From Pomacea canaliculata (lineage: Eukaryota > Mollusca > Gastropoda > Architaenioglossa > Ampullariidae), in contig NC_037590.1 in the NCBI RefSeq assembly GCF_003073045.1, positions 20,115,708-20,179,707 of the forward strand: DNA of 64,000 nucleotides, read 5' to 3'. The notes under the pieces were generated by a model. The model was given only the letters and a program-made list of their open reading frames with translations. It was not told the DNA's origin and ran no database searches. A program made the position numbers and the translations under genes. Below are positions 30,931-44,800 of this stretch, piece after piece; position 1 is the first letter of the stretch; every line of letters begins with the position of its first letter.

Positions 30931-33319
30931 TTAAAATGCTTTTAATTGTCTGTGCTCGGGTGCCCTTTCTCGTCTTCCGTTGTCACGGTCCCGCGCACCA
31001 GTTAGCGAGTTTGCAATCAATGCCTGCACTTCTACTTCTGTAGCTGCAGGGCACGTTTTTCTTGCAGCATCTAAAAATAGAACAAATTTAAGAATATATA
31101 TAAGGTCTGCATAAAAATAATCACTTAATTGTAGGTCACTGACCTTAAAATCCAGAATACAAAGTGAAATAAAGAAAGGTACAAGCAAATTATATAGATA
31201 TGTAAAGTGGCATAAAAATTTAAAGCGTTATAATTAGAAAGGAATTACAAGTGGAACTGCATTTGAATTTCAGTTAGAATTTCTATAGGCAGGAGAACTC
31301 TGGAAATACTGATTTCAAAACCAATCCAAATACATGGGAACTGCAAAGATGTGTATAAACTTTCATCTTAATTCCTCTCTACACAGTATTAACCAGCTGA
31401 TTAAAGGACTAGACATAGGATAAACATGTGTACATGTTTTTAAATTTGCAATGTAATTTGATCACACTAAAAGATTTTGTCTCAATGATTCATGAAAACA
31501 CAGAGTCAAATATTAAATCCTTACCCTGAATTGTTTGCAAAAGAAAGGGGTGGTTCTTTAGTCCCTTCTTCCCCTTCAGGCCATGGAAGTTGTAGGATCG
31601 GGCCAACTCATTTGTAAACAGCAGAGATAGTATACCCCTGACTACCTGCTTCAAATTGAATCCTCCACGCATTCTCAAATAGCATTCCTGGAAACAGACA
31701 TAATAAACATGCATTATTTTTTAAAATGAAACTTGCTGTAGGCAATGAAAACCCTTAAAGGGAATAGTTAAAATACACTTGACTCCTGCTTCTAACAAAT
31801 CAGAATAAAGCACATACCAAGCATGCCAGTTTTCCTGGATCCGTCTGCAAGTCCAGCTCGAGGCATTCTACGTCCTCTGAAGATTTTAAAGGCAAATGAA
31901 TCCCCTCTGGCAGCTCCCCACTTGTATTTTCCTTTTCTTGGGGTTGGCTCTGTGCAAGCCTATTTTTGACATCTTTCATGTGCATTTTCAGCTCTTCCAG
32001 AAGAGACATTATATGTTGTAGAGCTTGCTTTAGTGTACCTGGAACCAACGAACGCAATAGCAGAAAACATTTAAAATAGTGATCCATATTTATTTCATTT
32101 TGTTTCACTATGGCAAAAGAAGCCTGGGATTTTGCCCTTCTGGTTATATTTCACAAAACACTGTTTAAAAGTCTTGGCAGAGACAAAATGTTAGAATGAT
32201 TATAAACAAAATGACTTCAAATTACCTTCCAAGGAGTTGTGGGTCCCTGTGCTTGCGGACAAGGGGCGTTGGAACCGTGAAGGCAGAGGTGAAATGCTGC
32301 TAATTTGCTGAAAGCTTCTACTTTCGGATACCCTAGGGCTCACAACTGGCGGCAAAGAGTATGGCAATGGTGGTGGACACTGCTGCATAGCTGAATGGTC
32401 ATGACGTGGCGATGCCTCTGCACCATTTTCTCCTTCTGTTAGCTGTGCATCCCTGTGTCAAATTAATAAATTTGCATAAACTTATTCAGCTCAGTAAATT
32501 TAAAACTAGAAGCTGTTGATATGTGGCTTAAAACCTTTATTTTTTAAAAGAACATTTTATTGTTATTGGACAAACTTTGTTTATCACTGCAAATACACTA
32601 TTTTACCAGGAAGGTGACACAGCCTTGTGTCCTTACAGAATGTCCACAAAAAGATCCCTAAAACATATGGTAGAGAAAATGAAAACAGACCGAAATCTAA
32701 TTGGAGTTATCCGTGTCCTTTTCGATGCAGTAGGAGTATTTGTATCATCACTCTCCACCTCCGACATTTCTTTTAGTCTCTCGCAGATCTGGCCAGCCTT
32801 TTGGTAGTTATCTTTATAATATTAAAAAGTAGCCAGTTAGATGTCACAAATCAAGACCAAAAACCCATCATAAATTTCCCGTTAACAATAATGCACTTTT
32901 ATAATGCAGCACCATAACCAAAGCTCCACTATCTGTGGTGTAATAACATGTTATACTGTTCAAACAATCCAACTATCTCCTGCAGCACATACATCATGGC
33001 ATAGCAGTCATTTTGACCATTAATGCTCACACACTTAATAAATTTTCTTTCTCCCCCAAGAATTAATTATGAATTTAAAAAATGCACTTACTTAATGACT
33101 TGTGCAGGTGAATGAGATGCAAGGCCATGAGGAATCTGGCGTTTTAGCTTTAATAATGAAGCTTGCATCTGCTTAAACAGATTTTGGTGGCCAGTTGCAT
33201 AACTTGCGACCAGTGGAATCTTTCAATTCTACCAGCCACCTGTCTGGAATTACAGCTACGGGCCCCTTTAAACCTTCTTGTGCTTCTTCCAAGAACTCAA
33301 CGACATGGAATAAGGCCAT
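30931..33319 (-). pseudogene. DUF4806-domain protein gene, N-terminal half broken
   Basis: Exons on the minus strand: 33092-33319, 32691-32811, 32226-32452, 31818-32038, 31525-31687, 30931-31070. Exon 1 starts MALFHVVEFLEEAQ and includes CNWPP, the typical opening of DUF4806 proteins, many of which are transposon-linked; molecular function unknown. The later exons agree in phase and are open: a Pro/Ser-rich linker, a short helix with KQALQHIMSLLEELKMHM, then LPLKSSEDVECLE, FNLKQVVRGILSLLFTNELA and ATEVEVQALIANSLTGARDR, the DUF4806 core, ending at a TAA at 30931-30933. Exon 1 has an in-frame TAA at 33173-33175, and its donor phase does not fit exon 2, so the full-length protein cannot be made. 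A shorter product from the intact 3' exons is conceivable. The 32691 donor (CG/GTCTGT) is my least certain border. A transposase relic lies just upstream on the same strand. Confidence 0.72.
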
Positions 33320-33489
33320 CTGCTAAAAAACTCATACACTTTATAGGCATTTGAACATAAATATGCAAAGCCTATTTCTTCGTAAACATCACTGTTACAT
33401 AAACGTGTAAAGCAAGCATAAATAAAATATGTATGTATACAGCATATCTGCACAGTACATTTTAATGCTCATTACAATCTATAAGCACT

Positions 33490-34150
33490 TGCCCTACAGA
33501 CACTTTAAAAACACATGATTTACAGTGCACATTTTAGTACTTTAGGAAGTGAAGAGGAATAAGGATAAACTTTTTTTTTAATATGGTAACATAACATATT
33601 TTGCTTGAATTTCATGAATACCCTTAGTTTCAAGTGTTCCAGAAAGATCAGAGGTCTGTACAAAACCTAAACTGGATGAACAAAAGGTGTTCTCAACAGT
33701 ATCACCAACTTGGAAAAAGTCTGATTTTCCTAAAACGCAGCATTACGTCTGAACTTCTAAAGAGAGAATATTTCTAATTAAGTAAAATAAATTATTGACC
33801 ATTATACAGTTATTACCATCTGTTGTAGAAAAAAAGAGACCATTAAAGTAATTTGTCTGAATTGACACTTCCAGTCACAATCAGCTGTCAATGGCCATCT
33901 CTATGAGATTTTTTGGTTCACCACTGGAACAGAATCCTTATGCTGTCTAACGGAAAGGCCCATTTGCACTTTTTCAGATATTCTTTTAATTACCTGCTGC
34001 AGTGGACAGTTTGGTGTTCGAACAAGTCGTTTAAGCTGGCCTAAATAGTTCTCAAAAGGAAATGCGGAGTAAGATCCATATTTCATGAACAAACTTTGTC
34101 TGGGGAACTGAGATTCATTTATTCCCTTGGTTTGTGCTGGTTGACCTAGG
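33490..34150 (-). mobile_element. CACTA/EnSpm-like transposase relic
   Basis: The minus strand at 33901-34092 encodes KYGSYSAFPFENYLGQLKRL followed by VRTPNCPLQQVIKRISEKV. FPFENYLG..K..VR is the signature of the C-terminal (DUF4218-like) part of animal EnSpm/CACTA transposases. After a stop, a further frame near 33590-33730 reads SDFFQVGDTVENTF and SSLGFVQTSDLSGTLE, consistent with the downstream end of such a protein. There are several frame breaks. No CACTA terminal repeats were located, so the limits are approximate. Confidence 0.55.
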
Positions 34151-35228
34151 TTGGTCTATCCCTACTAATTGTTGGGGTTTTGATGGACAGAGTAGCAGGC
34201 AAAGCTTAGAATCTTCTTGAGCAGTTGCCCTGGATGATACAATCAAAGCACTTTTATTCTCAAGAATACAGCATTATTATTTTTCAGATAGCATTTTTTA
34301 AACAAAGAAAAGTATGACAACTGTCACAGACATTGTGTTGGGTCTTTGCTTTCTGGAAAGTGCGTGCACACTATATATATATATATTTTCATAGCATACA
34401 TTCCCAATTGTACAGTATTACAGTCTAAAATTATTTTCTTACCTCATCTGAAAAAAAATTTTTTTCCATACCAATCCTTTTGATGTATTCTTGCTGTGGA
34501 TGTATGTAAACTCTCCCAGTTACCTTCTTTCACAGTTTTCTGTTTGTCTGATGGCTGAGACTTTAACAAAGATGTGTCCGGGTTATCTTGTAATTAACTG
34601 CTGAAAGTGCAGTTCAGTGTAGCACTCCATGCTTCTCACTTTTTTTCTGCCTTAGCACCTATTGAATGTAAACTTTATGCTTTAGTTTTTATTTAGTCTC
34701 ATTTGTTTGTATGTAGCCTATTTCTTTTTCACATGCTAGAATGCTCTGTTTTTAGTCAGTCACCTCACTCCCCAGCAACGACCTTCAGCTTTAACTCCTA
34801 TCTTATTGTTTGTATTAAACAAATACTTGCCAGAAAGGATTTGTGACCTTTTGTTCAGTTGTCTGATTGATGTCAACATCTATTTTTTGCAATCTGCTGT
34901 TTATTTCCCTCTTTAAAAATTTCTTACCAGATGATGTTATGTGTTGCATAATGTGTTATGCAGCATTATACACACATATATATACACACATACACAGGTT
35001 TGCACACACAGTTTTCATTACTGTTATGCTCACACATCTGCTTTTACACACACACATTCTAAGTTCTCTTAATTCTTCTAGATTACACTTCTAAGTAATA
35101 ACACACCAAGCTAATTTAGTAATCTCTTAACAAATGGAATGCATGCTTCATATCCATTTCCTTATAGATGCACATTTATTTATTTATTTTGTTTGCCTTT
35201 TTATTTTTTTTATTTTTATTTTTATTTT
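34151..35228. other. No gene; simple-sequence and P450 3' flank
   Basis: AT-rich with short TA and CA repeats (about 34371-34387 and 34970-35060) and T-rich tracts near 35170-35240. No coding exon seen. TTTATT copies near 35176-35187 could supply the poly(A) signal for transcripts of P450-1. Confidence 0.4.
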
Positions 35229-35528
35229 ATTTTTTCATGTCTGGCTACATTGATGGTCATTGGACAGCACTTGTCATTTTGGTCTTCAACATTAAAGTTT
35301 CATGTTCTGGCACTGCACTGAACAGTGGGAAGCAGGACAACACTAGCCACTCAATTTCTTTTTTTCTTTCCTTTACCACAGATACAAATGTATCTAGCTT
35401 GTGAGCGATGGAGAGAGAGAGGACATAGAGAGACTGGAGAGTGGAGAAGGATTAAAAAAAAAAAATTAAACCGTGCGCAATAATTTGTCAATCTCTTTCT
35501 AGAATAAAGAATGCATTTTCCAGTTTAA
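35229..35528 (-). repeat. Duplicated 3' flank of the P450 unit (copy of 50190-50538)
   Basis: The sequence around 35250-35440 (CTTCAACATT...TTTCATG...GGCAC, then a C/T-rich block and GAGCGA/GAGAGAG purine tract) matches in order the DNA just beyond the P450-2 stop at about 50210-50450. The tandem duplication that made the P450 array therefore included at least 300 bp of downstream DNA. Confidence 0.6.
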
Positions 35529-36989
35529 TTATGGCACTGTCTCTGGATCACGCAGTACTGCTTTGATCATCAGTGAGGTGGTCGGTACAAGCTGAATGTC
35601 CTGATGATTTGAACGTCAGCTTTCCTAAAGACAGAGCAATGTTGAACAAAGCATTATATAGTTATCAGTAAGAAATCTTGAGCATATAGATGACATTTCA
35701 TTTACCATTTTCAACTTTAACAATCTTCATGTTTCCACTATCTTCCATGATTCCTACTCCCACCACCAACATGTTCATCATCTTGTCATTTTAAAAATTA
35801 CTTTCACGGTAGAATTAATCTTTGATGCAGACTATGTGATTATACATAGATGAGAAAACTTCTTTACTGGTAGATCTTCTGTCTTGACAAATTTAATCCT
35901 CCTGAGCACATTCACCATGGCAATTTGATTTCCAGCAAAGCCAAATGCTTGCCAATACACAGCGGGTCCAAACCCAAAGGCCAAGAAAGAAAAAGGATTC
36001 ATTTCATCTTTTGCTTCTTTAGAAAATCTGTAAATAACAAAAATTTATGTTAAACGCTAGACACTTAGACAAGTATATGTTCTATGAGTAAAGGGTCATC
36101 CTTGGGTATTTGAGAATTGTAATAACCTGTTATGGCTCTTGGCATAAAGTAAAAGCAATAAGATCTGTCTCTGACTTTAGAAACTAATTAATGACAGAAT
36201 TACCTGGATTGTGTTTTTACCTTTCTGGTCTGAAGACTTCTGATCTGAAAAATATTCAGGTCTCTCATGACATTATAAATAGGAATGAGGACTCCAACTC
36301 CTTTCGGGAATGGTAACACCCTTCAATGTCACTGTTTCGGAAGCCAATCGATTCACACTTTGAGAAAAAAAGAAATTAATACAGATTGTAAGCTTTTCAC
36401 TGTTAATTTTAAACATTACAGTAAGAGACAAGTATAAAACATGTTTACTGAAATGTAAGCATTAAGTTTTCCAAAATGTTTCAAAACATGATACATATTG
36501 CAGCTGGACTGATCTGCTTTCTTGCTCAGGCTAACATTGCAGCCCTAGCGCAAATAATAAGTTTGTTTCTCTTTGGTGTTTCAAGGAAGAGGATGGAAGT
36601 TTCCAACGAGAATTTTGTGCTAAAATTCTAGCACTCGTTCATCAGGTGCGTTATCTAATCTATCTCACGTTGTATTCTCCTTTTTCCATCCACTACACAC
36701 ACCCGAACTTAGCTGACCTTGGAATCTACAAAAGACCCTGCTTTTTCCAAAACAGAAGTGTGTTTTCTCCAGTGTGTTGTTCAACCTACATGAACCTTCA
36801 TGTGTGCTCTGCTGCCACTTCTACTGACGACACAAATCTCTTTTGCTCTAATGATACACATTCACCGCATTCACCTGACGAGGACACAAATACAACATGC
36901 TAGCATTTGTGCTGACTGACATGCTCACATAGGTAAATAAGTTCAGACAAATTTATTTACATTTTTTCACAAGCACCTTTTTGCAAAAT

Positions 36990-37335
36990 GGTACTTCTCT
37001 TGTACTGGGTTGTCAGAACTAAAGTCACTTAGAGGGTAGGGGTTGAGCGACATGAGCCGTTCCAGCAGGACTAAAGCACCTTGCAGCTAAATAGTACTTG
37101 TACTCAGGACTAAAGCTTTACTGCTCTTACAAGCAGTCTCTTTTCAAACAGATGCAAGAACTGAATTTGGCCTGCTATTTATGCTAGAAAGTCTGGGTGC
37201 TATTGTCACCCGAAGCATTGTTGTCTGTCTCACGCAGCACTACATGCACGACCAAATGGGGGTGAAAGGGATGCAGGGTGGAGGTAACAAGTCATTGTCA
37301 GTGGTACATATTGCCCTTAACAAGGACTCCCTTGG
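36990..37335 (+). repeat. Dispersed repeat copy A (matches 58120-58440 minus strand)
   Basis: Inside intron 11-12 of P450-1, the segments GGACTAAAGCACCTTGCAG, GTACTTGTACTCAGGACT, CTAGAAAGTCTGGGTGCTAT and GGATGCAGGGTGGAGGTAAC occur in the same order as related segments on the minus strand at 58120-58440. The two copies are quite diverged. The family is unknown to me. Confidence 0.5.
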
Positions 37336-40300
37336 CCCCAATACTATCTATATTTACTCTCTTTCTAGAAAGGATCTGACAGCATAAAGAGTATCACTTC
37401 AATAAGTAAAGATAAAGGCATCATAATTTTACATAAAAAACAAGTATCAATTGAACTGAACTATAGTTAAAATACTATGAGATGAATACTAGACATATTG
37501 TGAAAACATACGATGCAACAGGTGGAAACAATCGCAGCGTCTCGTTAATGGTCTGCTCCATGTACTTGAGTTTACTGACATTGTCGCTGGTTGGTGGTTT
37601 CTGTAACATTTCATACAAACACACTAGCTACAGTCTCTCTGATAAATATCTTGATCCGTTGCCGTTTGCCTGTAGAGCAGGAATACGTATACATAATGTT
37701 AAGACCTTTATGCTACTCTATACAAACATCTGGAGAGACCTATAGAGCTCATAGTAGGTTCTCTTTGATAATTTCTGTCTACTTTTAACACCGTGCAACC
37801 TCACTTGTTAGCAAAGAGTCTAGTTTCAGGCTTCCATCTATCCCACCAACTCTCTGGGTCCTGGACTTTTTAAGAAGCAAACATCAAAGTTTTCATTAAT
37901 AGTTCTCTCTCAGATTCTGCTGTGGCCTATAAGGGCTTCCCTCAATATCCTTACTATTCCTGATCGTGTGGTTAGCATGTGAGTTCTCACTCTGTTTCTG
38001 GCTGCAGATATGTGAATCCTGTATGCAAATGAATCATTGCTGGTACTCATTCATTCCACATGCATACACTTGATAATTCTCCTAGCTGTGTCATGTGAGC
38101 CTAATGCAGTAACCTTCTGTACCTTTTTGCTCTGTGTGTGTGTGTCTCGTAAGAGCTTTATTCACTGTAGTCAACTCAAATTGTATATGGATGAACTCGG
38201 TGTATGTTGCTAGCACATGAGCAACTATAAATCTTACCTGTAGTTGCCCTTGCAGACTAATAAACTTGTATCTTTTGCAGCTTAAGGATGTCAGCATTAA
38301 AGCACTACCATCACAAAAAATTTGCGATATGAAAAATGCTTATCTAATAATTCCCATCCCAAGAAAAGATTGAGAAACTAGAGATAACAACTTTAGGCAC
38401 AGATGTAATATGCCCTTACCATCACTGCCTATAGTAGATGATATCACAGAAATTATCCAATTAGATAGTCACATAAATTTGTAGGATTATTTATTTAGGT
38501 TTAGGGTAGGTTTAGGTTTTTAGATGTATTTGAGGCTTAAGGATTAAGGTAATGACTGGGCTCACTCATGGAACTATTATTATTAGACAAAAAGCTCCAA
38601 ATAATGGAACAATGTGATGAATATCTACAATCTTGGTTTTTCAATGACTACAAGAATAATATGTAGATACTGCTCTGGGTTGCCATCTTGCTAGCTATTA
38701 AAATAAATTGGCCTCACACTATCACCTTGGAAACCATCTTGAATGTTTTCCTTTTCTTGCGCCACCATCTTGTTCTTTTCCTCAATACTGAATCTGATTA
38801 ATGATTCATTCCAAAAAAAAAAAAAAAAAGGAATTTTGAAAAGTATTGTCACAATTAAACATGAAATACGCGTCTGTGATTAAGCTTACGTCTCCAAGCT
38901 GCTCTTGAATCTCGTCAACAATTCTTGCTGGACATCCGGGTACACAGCCAGGTTGTAGATCATGAACTGCAAAGTCGTAGCTGTGTTTCATATCCAGCGA
39001 GGGAAAAAATCATCATCTGAGCAATAATCTCATCGTGAGTTAGGCCTGAGGAAAAAAAAAAAAAAACCCGACAGAATTTAGATTTAAAAAAAAGTTAAAA
39101 TAGTATCATTTTTCTCAAGTATGCATGGGATCTGGAAACCAAATCTCTTCCTATCCCTGGTGGATAAGTTTTAAGAATTCAAATCAAAATGTTGGCATAA
39201 GGCAGGAACCTGTCTCAAAGCTGGTTAAATTAAAATCATGGAGGTAATCATCACTGCAGCGCTAGTTTTTCTTGCCCTTTGCATGGTTAAATTGATAGAA
39301 AATTATGTTGAAACAAATAGTATGAAAAGATGCAAAGTCAGCTATCTAAAAAGAAGGCCTTATTTCCTTTAAAAAAATAGCAATTGCACTTTTTGTATGG
39401 CTGTTGCTGGAACATTCATAAGTAGCATAAAAATGGGTTTTTTAAGGATGTTTTTCACCACAAAGATTTATTATCATATCTTACATTTTTCATTCTCAGC
39501 AGTGTCTACAAAGTCTTCAGATGTTTCTGCATTGACAAGGAGCTGGAGAAAGTCTGTCTGTTTCTGAAAAAGCATAATGTATGATAAGTAAGAGGCAATT
39601 TAAAGACCCCTATAATAAATTTTGAATGCTAGGAAAACCGATCTTTGTTTTTCTTTCGTGTAGCTGGGAGTCAAATGTATGCTTAATGTTGTACTTATCA
39701 AAAAATAATAACTGAGTGAAAAATGTAATCAGATAAATGAAAACCAGAGACTCATAAATATGAGCTTACAAACTCTACCATCAAATTGCAGCCAGCTGGG
39801 AAAAAAAGTCATGACTTTTGGATGACTGATAACTGACATGAGCTGGAAGTCTTTTGAGTAGGAATTAATGGTTCATGTCATCACAAACTATGAAACATCA
39901 AAAATAGAAAAAATAATCATGCAAACTATGCTTGCAGATTTACTATGAAACAAAAGAATGCATTCTATACCCTTGGAACTGTTTCTTCTTTCCTGTCTGC
40001 CACAATGCGTCCTATGGCTGACAATAAGAAATTGAGAGGGTTCTTCTTTGGGTTTTGAAGGTAAACAGCCAAATGGTTAAGAAATGGAGTCAGAGCTGAA
40101 AAAAGATTAATGGAGCAGCATTCACTTTTGGCATTTGACTAACGGATTATACATGCAAAAAATTGTGGAGGTATAATGTAATAAAAAGGTTTGATTACTC
40201 GAGAGTCAATCACGCACAGCATGTAATTTCAGCCATTCAAATTAAACAAAACAGCATGCAAAAAAGATTGAGAAATAGAGGTAAAGAAAGGCAAAATTGA

Positions 40301-41139
40301 GCAGTATAATACATTCTACAAAAAAGTAAATGAGGTGAAGAGAAGAAGAAAGAGGGAGAAAGAAGGCAGATATTAATGAGAACAGATGCAAGCTTTTCGT
40401 TGACTTTGTGGTTCTTCTGTATATTGCTTAAGAAATCCATGAATTAAATCTCTAGACTGGATATTACCGGGGTTGCATCCCATTGATATAAAGCATCTTT
40501 TGAGTATGGCTGTGGGCATTCTCTAGACATTTGGTGAAGGCAATATTAGCCTAACAAGCAACTTGTACCTCACCCAGCAATGTTAGCCTAGCATTTCTTT
40601 ACCAGTTTTTTGGATGTAATAAACTGACAGTTAACGACAAGGTCGCGTTTTAATGCTGCGCGAATTGATACTATAACAAATCAAACGAATCAAAAAATAA
40701 TAATAATGCTTTTAACATATGGAAGTATTGAAGGAAGTACTTGATCACTTCAGCAGAATTTCCTTTTAATTAAGAGATAAAATTACTCTTCTTGTTGATT
40801 AATGACATTTAATAGAAATAAACTAAAGAATATATGAACAAAATAACACTCAAATTACTGAGCAGCTGTTGAAAGATGGTTTTATGCACCCCGCCACCTT
40901 CCAAGAAGATTTCTGCATTAGTAACAAATTGATTTTGGCAATCTTTTTGGGAGTTGACTTGAATTCCAAAAACTGTGCCCATTATTACGTTCATGGTGAA
41001 GGTACCACAATACCTGGGAACAAACAGAAAGTACAAAGACCATATCATAATTTACTCACCAGGTGAACATCATCAAAAGCATTTTTCTACTACAATGTAT
41101 TGTAATGATGACAGAGAAAGTCGCACGCGCGCACACACA

Positions 41140-41600
41140 CACACTTGCAGGGAGGGGACGGTCGTAATATATGAAAAAGTCACTGGGTAGGGAATATTGT
41201 TTTAAAAGGACTCACTGGAAAGGATAAGGACGCACTATATACACATTAGAACAGGTTAGAACAGGTTAGCTTTACTGGTTTTTTGGACCGGAGGAACGAC
41301 ATACAGTGAGAGAGAGAGCAGTTACATGACAATACTGGTACAGGAGGTACAGTTGCAGCATGTCCATCTCTCAAATATGCAGAGTCAAGTAGCACACCGG
41401 GTGTTGAACAGCGCAGCATTCTGACTTCACCCTGAACCAAAGGCAAATGATACCACTATACCTTGTGGGTGATCTCGGGAAAGAAAAGGCTGACAAACTT
41501 TTTAAGAGTGGACAGTTTGCCACGTGAGAGAGCTGTTTCACATGGCTCAAGATTGGCCATAAGGAGGAACCATCGCCAATGCTGTGCATCTCATCGGGTT
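41140..41600. other. Unassigned insertion in P450-1 intron 6
   Basis: A GC-richer block with a short duplicated GAACAGGTTA unit at 41250-41268 separates AT-rich intron sequence from a microsatellite. Minus-strand frames of 66-72 codons exist but match nothing I recognise. It is probably a repeat, given its composition and absence from the matching P450-2 intron. Confidence 0.35.
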
Positions 41601-41602
41601 TC

Positions 41603-41682
41603 CGATGATGATGATGATTGATGGTTGATGGTTGGATGGATGGATGATGGATGGATGGATTGATGATTGATTGATTGATTGA

Positions 41683-41714
<32 letters not shown>

Positions 41715-41722
41715 TAATGATT
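41603..41722. repeat. GAT/GATT/GGAT microsatellite cluster
   Basis: Runs of GATG, GGAT, GATT and (GAT)n follow one another for about 120 bp in P450-1 intron 6. Confidence 0.9.
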
Positions 41723-41795
41723 ATTTTATTGGAGTGGGATCCATTTCAATAACCTTTTAGTTTTTAGGAGATAAATATGGAAGAGATAATGACAG

Positions 41796-41819
41796 GGTAG
41801 GGTTAGGGTTAGGGTTAGT
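41796..41819 (+). repeat. Short interstitial TTAGGG array
   Basis: About three and a half tandem copies of the metazoan telomere hexamer TTAGGG. Too short to mark a fusion point; such tracts also arise by telomerase-mediated repair of breaks. Confidence 0.75.
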
Positions 41820-44800
41820 TCTGCGGATAGCAGATTTACCCGACCCGGGTAAGCTAACAGGCCGGGTAAACGGGCTTTGTGAATACAAACGACCAGACTA
41901 AGCTGAATGAAGAATAATGATAAGACAACTCACTCTCTCACATTTATTTTGCCTTCAGAGCGGGCGATCTCCTGTATGTTTTCTGATAGAACCTCACTAC
42001 AGCGGTTGATGAAGTACTCCATCTAGAGACGGAGCAAAACGTCCGTATGAAGCACACATATATCCACGCATACACACACATACACAGCACACATCCATAC
42101 AGTAAATACATCAATCCATCTATATTCATGTACACAGGTTGTTACAATTCTATATTACAAGGGCACTTTAAAATAATACCAGCCGAAGTTTTCCGGAGGT
42201 GAAACTTGGTGTGATTATTTTTCTGATCCTTCTCCAGTCACGTCCCCGGGCAAAGAAAACAGTCTTGCTGAAAATTCTGTCCGTAAATTGGTCCTGCACA
42301 CATAAAATTGAACAAAATTCTATTAATGTTCTGAAATCTCATTGAATAAAGTAACAGGCCAATGATAATCCTCTCTCTTATAAAAGTGATAATGTGCCCG
42401 AGTGATTTATATATTATGAATAATTAAAAAAAAGAGTGTGGTGATATTTATTGTTTGTGTGGCGATTTACCCGACCATGATATCTTTCTCCAGTCTTCAT
42501 GTTATTTATAGTTGATTGTACCCGGTCTTCTGTAGTTGTCTCATGATTTCAATTACGGGTATCTTCTTGAATTTATTTTAATTCACCGTTTACACCCAAC
42601 CACTTGGTTCCACCAACCATCACTTGGACCTGCAGCACATGTATGCTGATGTGTCTGGCCTCGCCTTTCAGCTCCAGCAGGTCTGCACCACCACACAACA
42701 CACAGTAGACTGTGAAAACTTGGAGGTCTATCAGTGAATTAAAGATCAATGGCGACAAAACTGAGATACTTCTAACAGCCTTCGTGAATAATTTGAAATG
42801 TGCCATTCTCTTTAACCTTCACTATCTTTGGGGTTACACACCGCTCTTATCCCACACTTTTGTTTGGTATATCTGTTTTGATGTTCCTTGTGTGGCTGTC
42901 TATTTGACTGTAGTCTCTTCGTGCAGTGTATTAAGCTTGCATCAACACTGGAGCAAAACAACTGTTTGCAGTGAAAGCTCGAACTTTCTTTGCCAGGCTT
43001 GGAGATGACTAGAGTGCAAGATGCCTGTGGCAGCTTCTGGATTGATTCCGAAATAACAGATGGCAAGGAGGGTGGGGGAGTAGGTAGGGGAAACCTTTAA
43101 AGTGTAAAGATTAGCACTGTTGCAAGATATACATCAATAAATACACACAAAGCTGTCACACAATCAATATTGCTACACAATCAATATTGCTTTGTAACAG
43201 GAACGATTCTCTGGAGAAAGAGAGAAATGTGCAGAATGATATTTTGCCTATTGCCTTAAAATTTCACTATGATATGCTTAGCAAACCAACTATGTATACA
43301 GAGAGCGAGAGAGCGAGAGAGAAAGCAAAAAATAAGAAATAATACTTTCGTTACAGTTTATCACGAACTGTCCTCCTACACACACACACAAACAAGAAAA
43401 AAAGTAAACAGAATTTCCGAGCTTGTCTTCATATCAAAGAACATAAATATATTTGTGCAGAACACACAGAAATAATCATTAATTGTTGTTTTAAACTTGT
43501 CATTTATTAAAAGCTCACATTTATTAAATTAGGCTTAAAGTTGTGCTGATTAGTAAATATGCACAAACTACAGGCTTCACACTTGGTTGTACTTAAGGTA
43601 GTACTTACACATCTGTCTGTGAAATAAGCAAAGTCCTTCACCATGACCGAGCTTATGATGTCCAGGTCGTTTGTAACGAGCATGGGCTGGGTGTTCATAA
43701 AAATTCTGTGACAACATACAAGTTTCTTTGTAGGTGATCTAGAATAATGTGAATCAGCTACACTGTGTGAAACCAAGAGAAGCTAATGATAATAATTTAT
43801 TATTTTCTAATCACCTACGTGCTACAGATACAATGTCATATTTGTACGCAGTATATACCGACATATATGTACAATAGCAACAGGTCCTTGTGGAATGCAT
43901 GGACACAATAAACAGATGTATAGAATAAAATGAGACTGTTGTACAAAGCTATCTGTCAGTAGCAACTAAAAGGAGGGTATTAAAAAGTGCACATTTAACA
44001 TTCTTTGCGACTGTTGTAAGTGGACAGACACAATGACACTTTATGCTCGACACGGAACAGACAGCGTGAATGTAAGTCCTATTTTAAATTCATCTTAAAT
44101 AAAGTTTAATATTCCCAAGACTATGAAAGTAGTCCAGGGGAAAGTAAAGTCTCAGATAACATAGTACGACTATTTATAAAATGATTACAATACACTCACC
44201 CATATACACGGCCATATAATTTCGACCACTCCCTGACAGAATTTTGCATACCCTGGAAAGATACCGTGAAATAACGATAAAGCAGACTAGAAATTTTGAA
44301 TTTTTTTCTGATTATTGAAAAATGATGCCTGCTTGTACACACGTCCGCATGCATGCAGATAAGATCCTAATTGTTCAAGCTAGTAAGATGCGCCATATAC
44401 ACTAGCTGGTGAGATTAGTTACTCGGGAATGTATACAGGTCAGAGGTTATGACAGGTGATTAGAATAAGAATAAACCGTTAGACACGCTCCCCTGCATAC
44501 AAGACTATCCTCACCTGCTTGTGCATCTGCCATTGGTTACCAAAGAAAAGCTGGGGCTTAGGTCCAGGTATTCCTCTTGAACTCCAGAAGTTGTACCATC
44601 TCACCGCTCTCCTGCACAAAGAAAGTGAATTATAATTGCATCTAGGTCCAAAGCCTGTACTTTGCATTTTGTTGATGGACGACTGCCCCCTCAAGTCTTT
44701 CTGTTTTCTCTTGTTTTGGTCTCAATGAACATTTTACCGCAAATTAATTATATAATCCACAGGACAGATGCAGCAGATCGACACAACAACAATAAGTCCA

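Noticed and set aside
41796..41819. Telomere-like repeats as a chromosome-fusion scar
   Set aside because: Fewer than four copies, in the middle of an intron, with no head-to-head arrangement.
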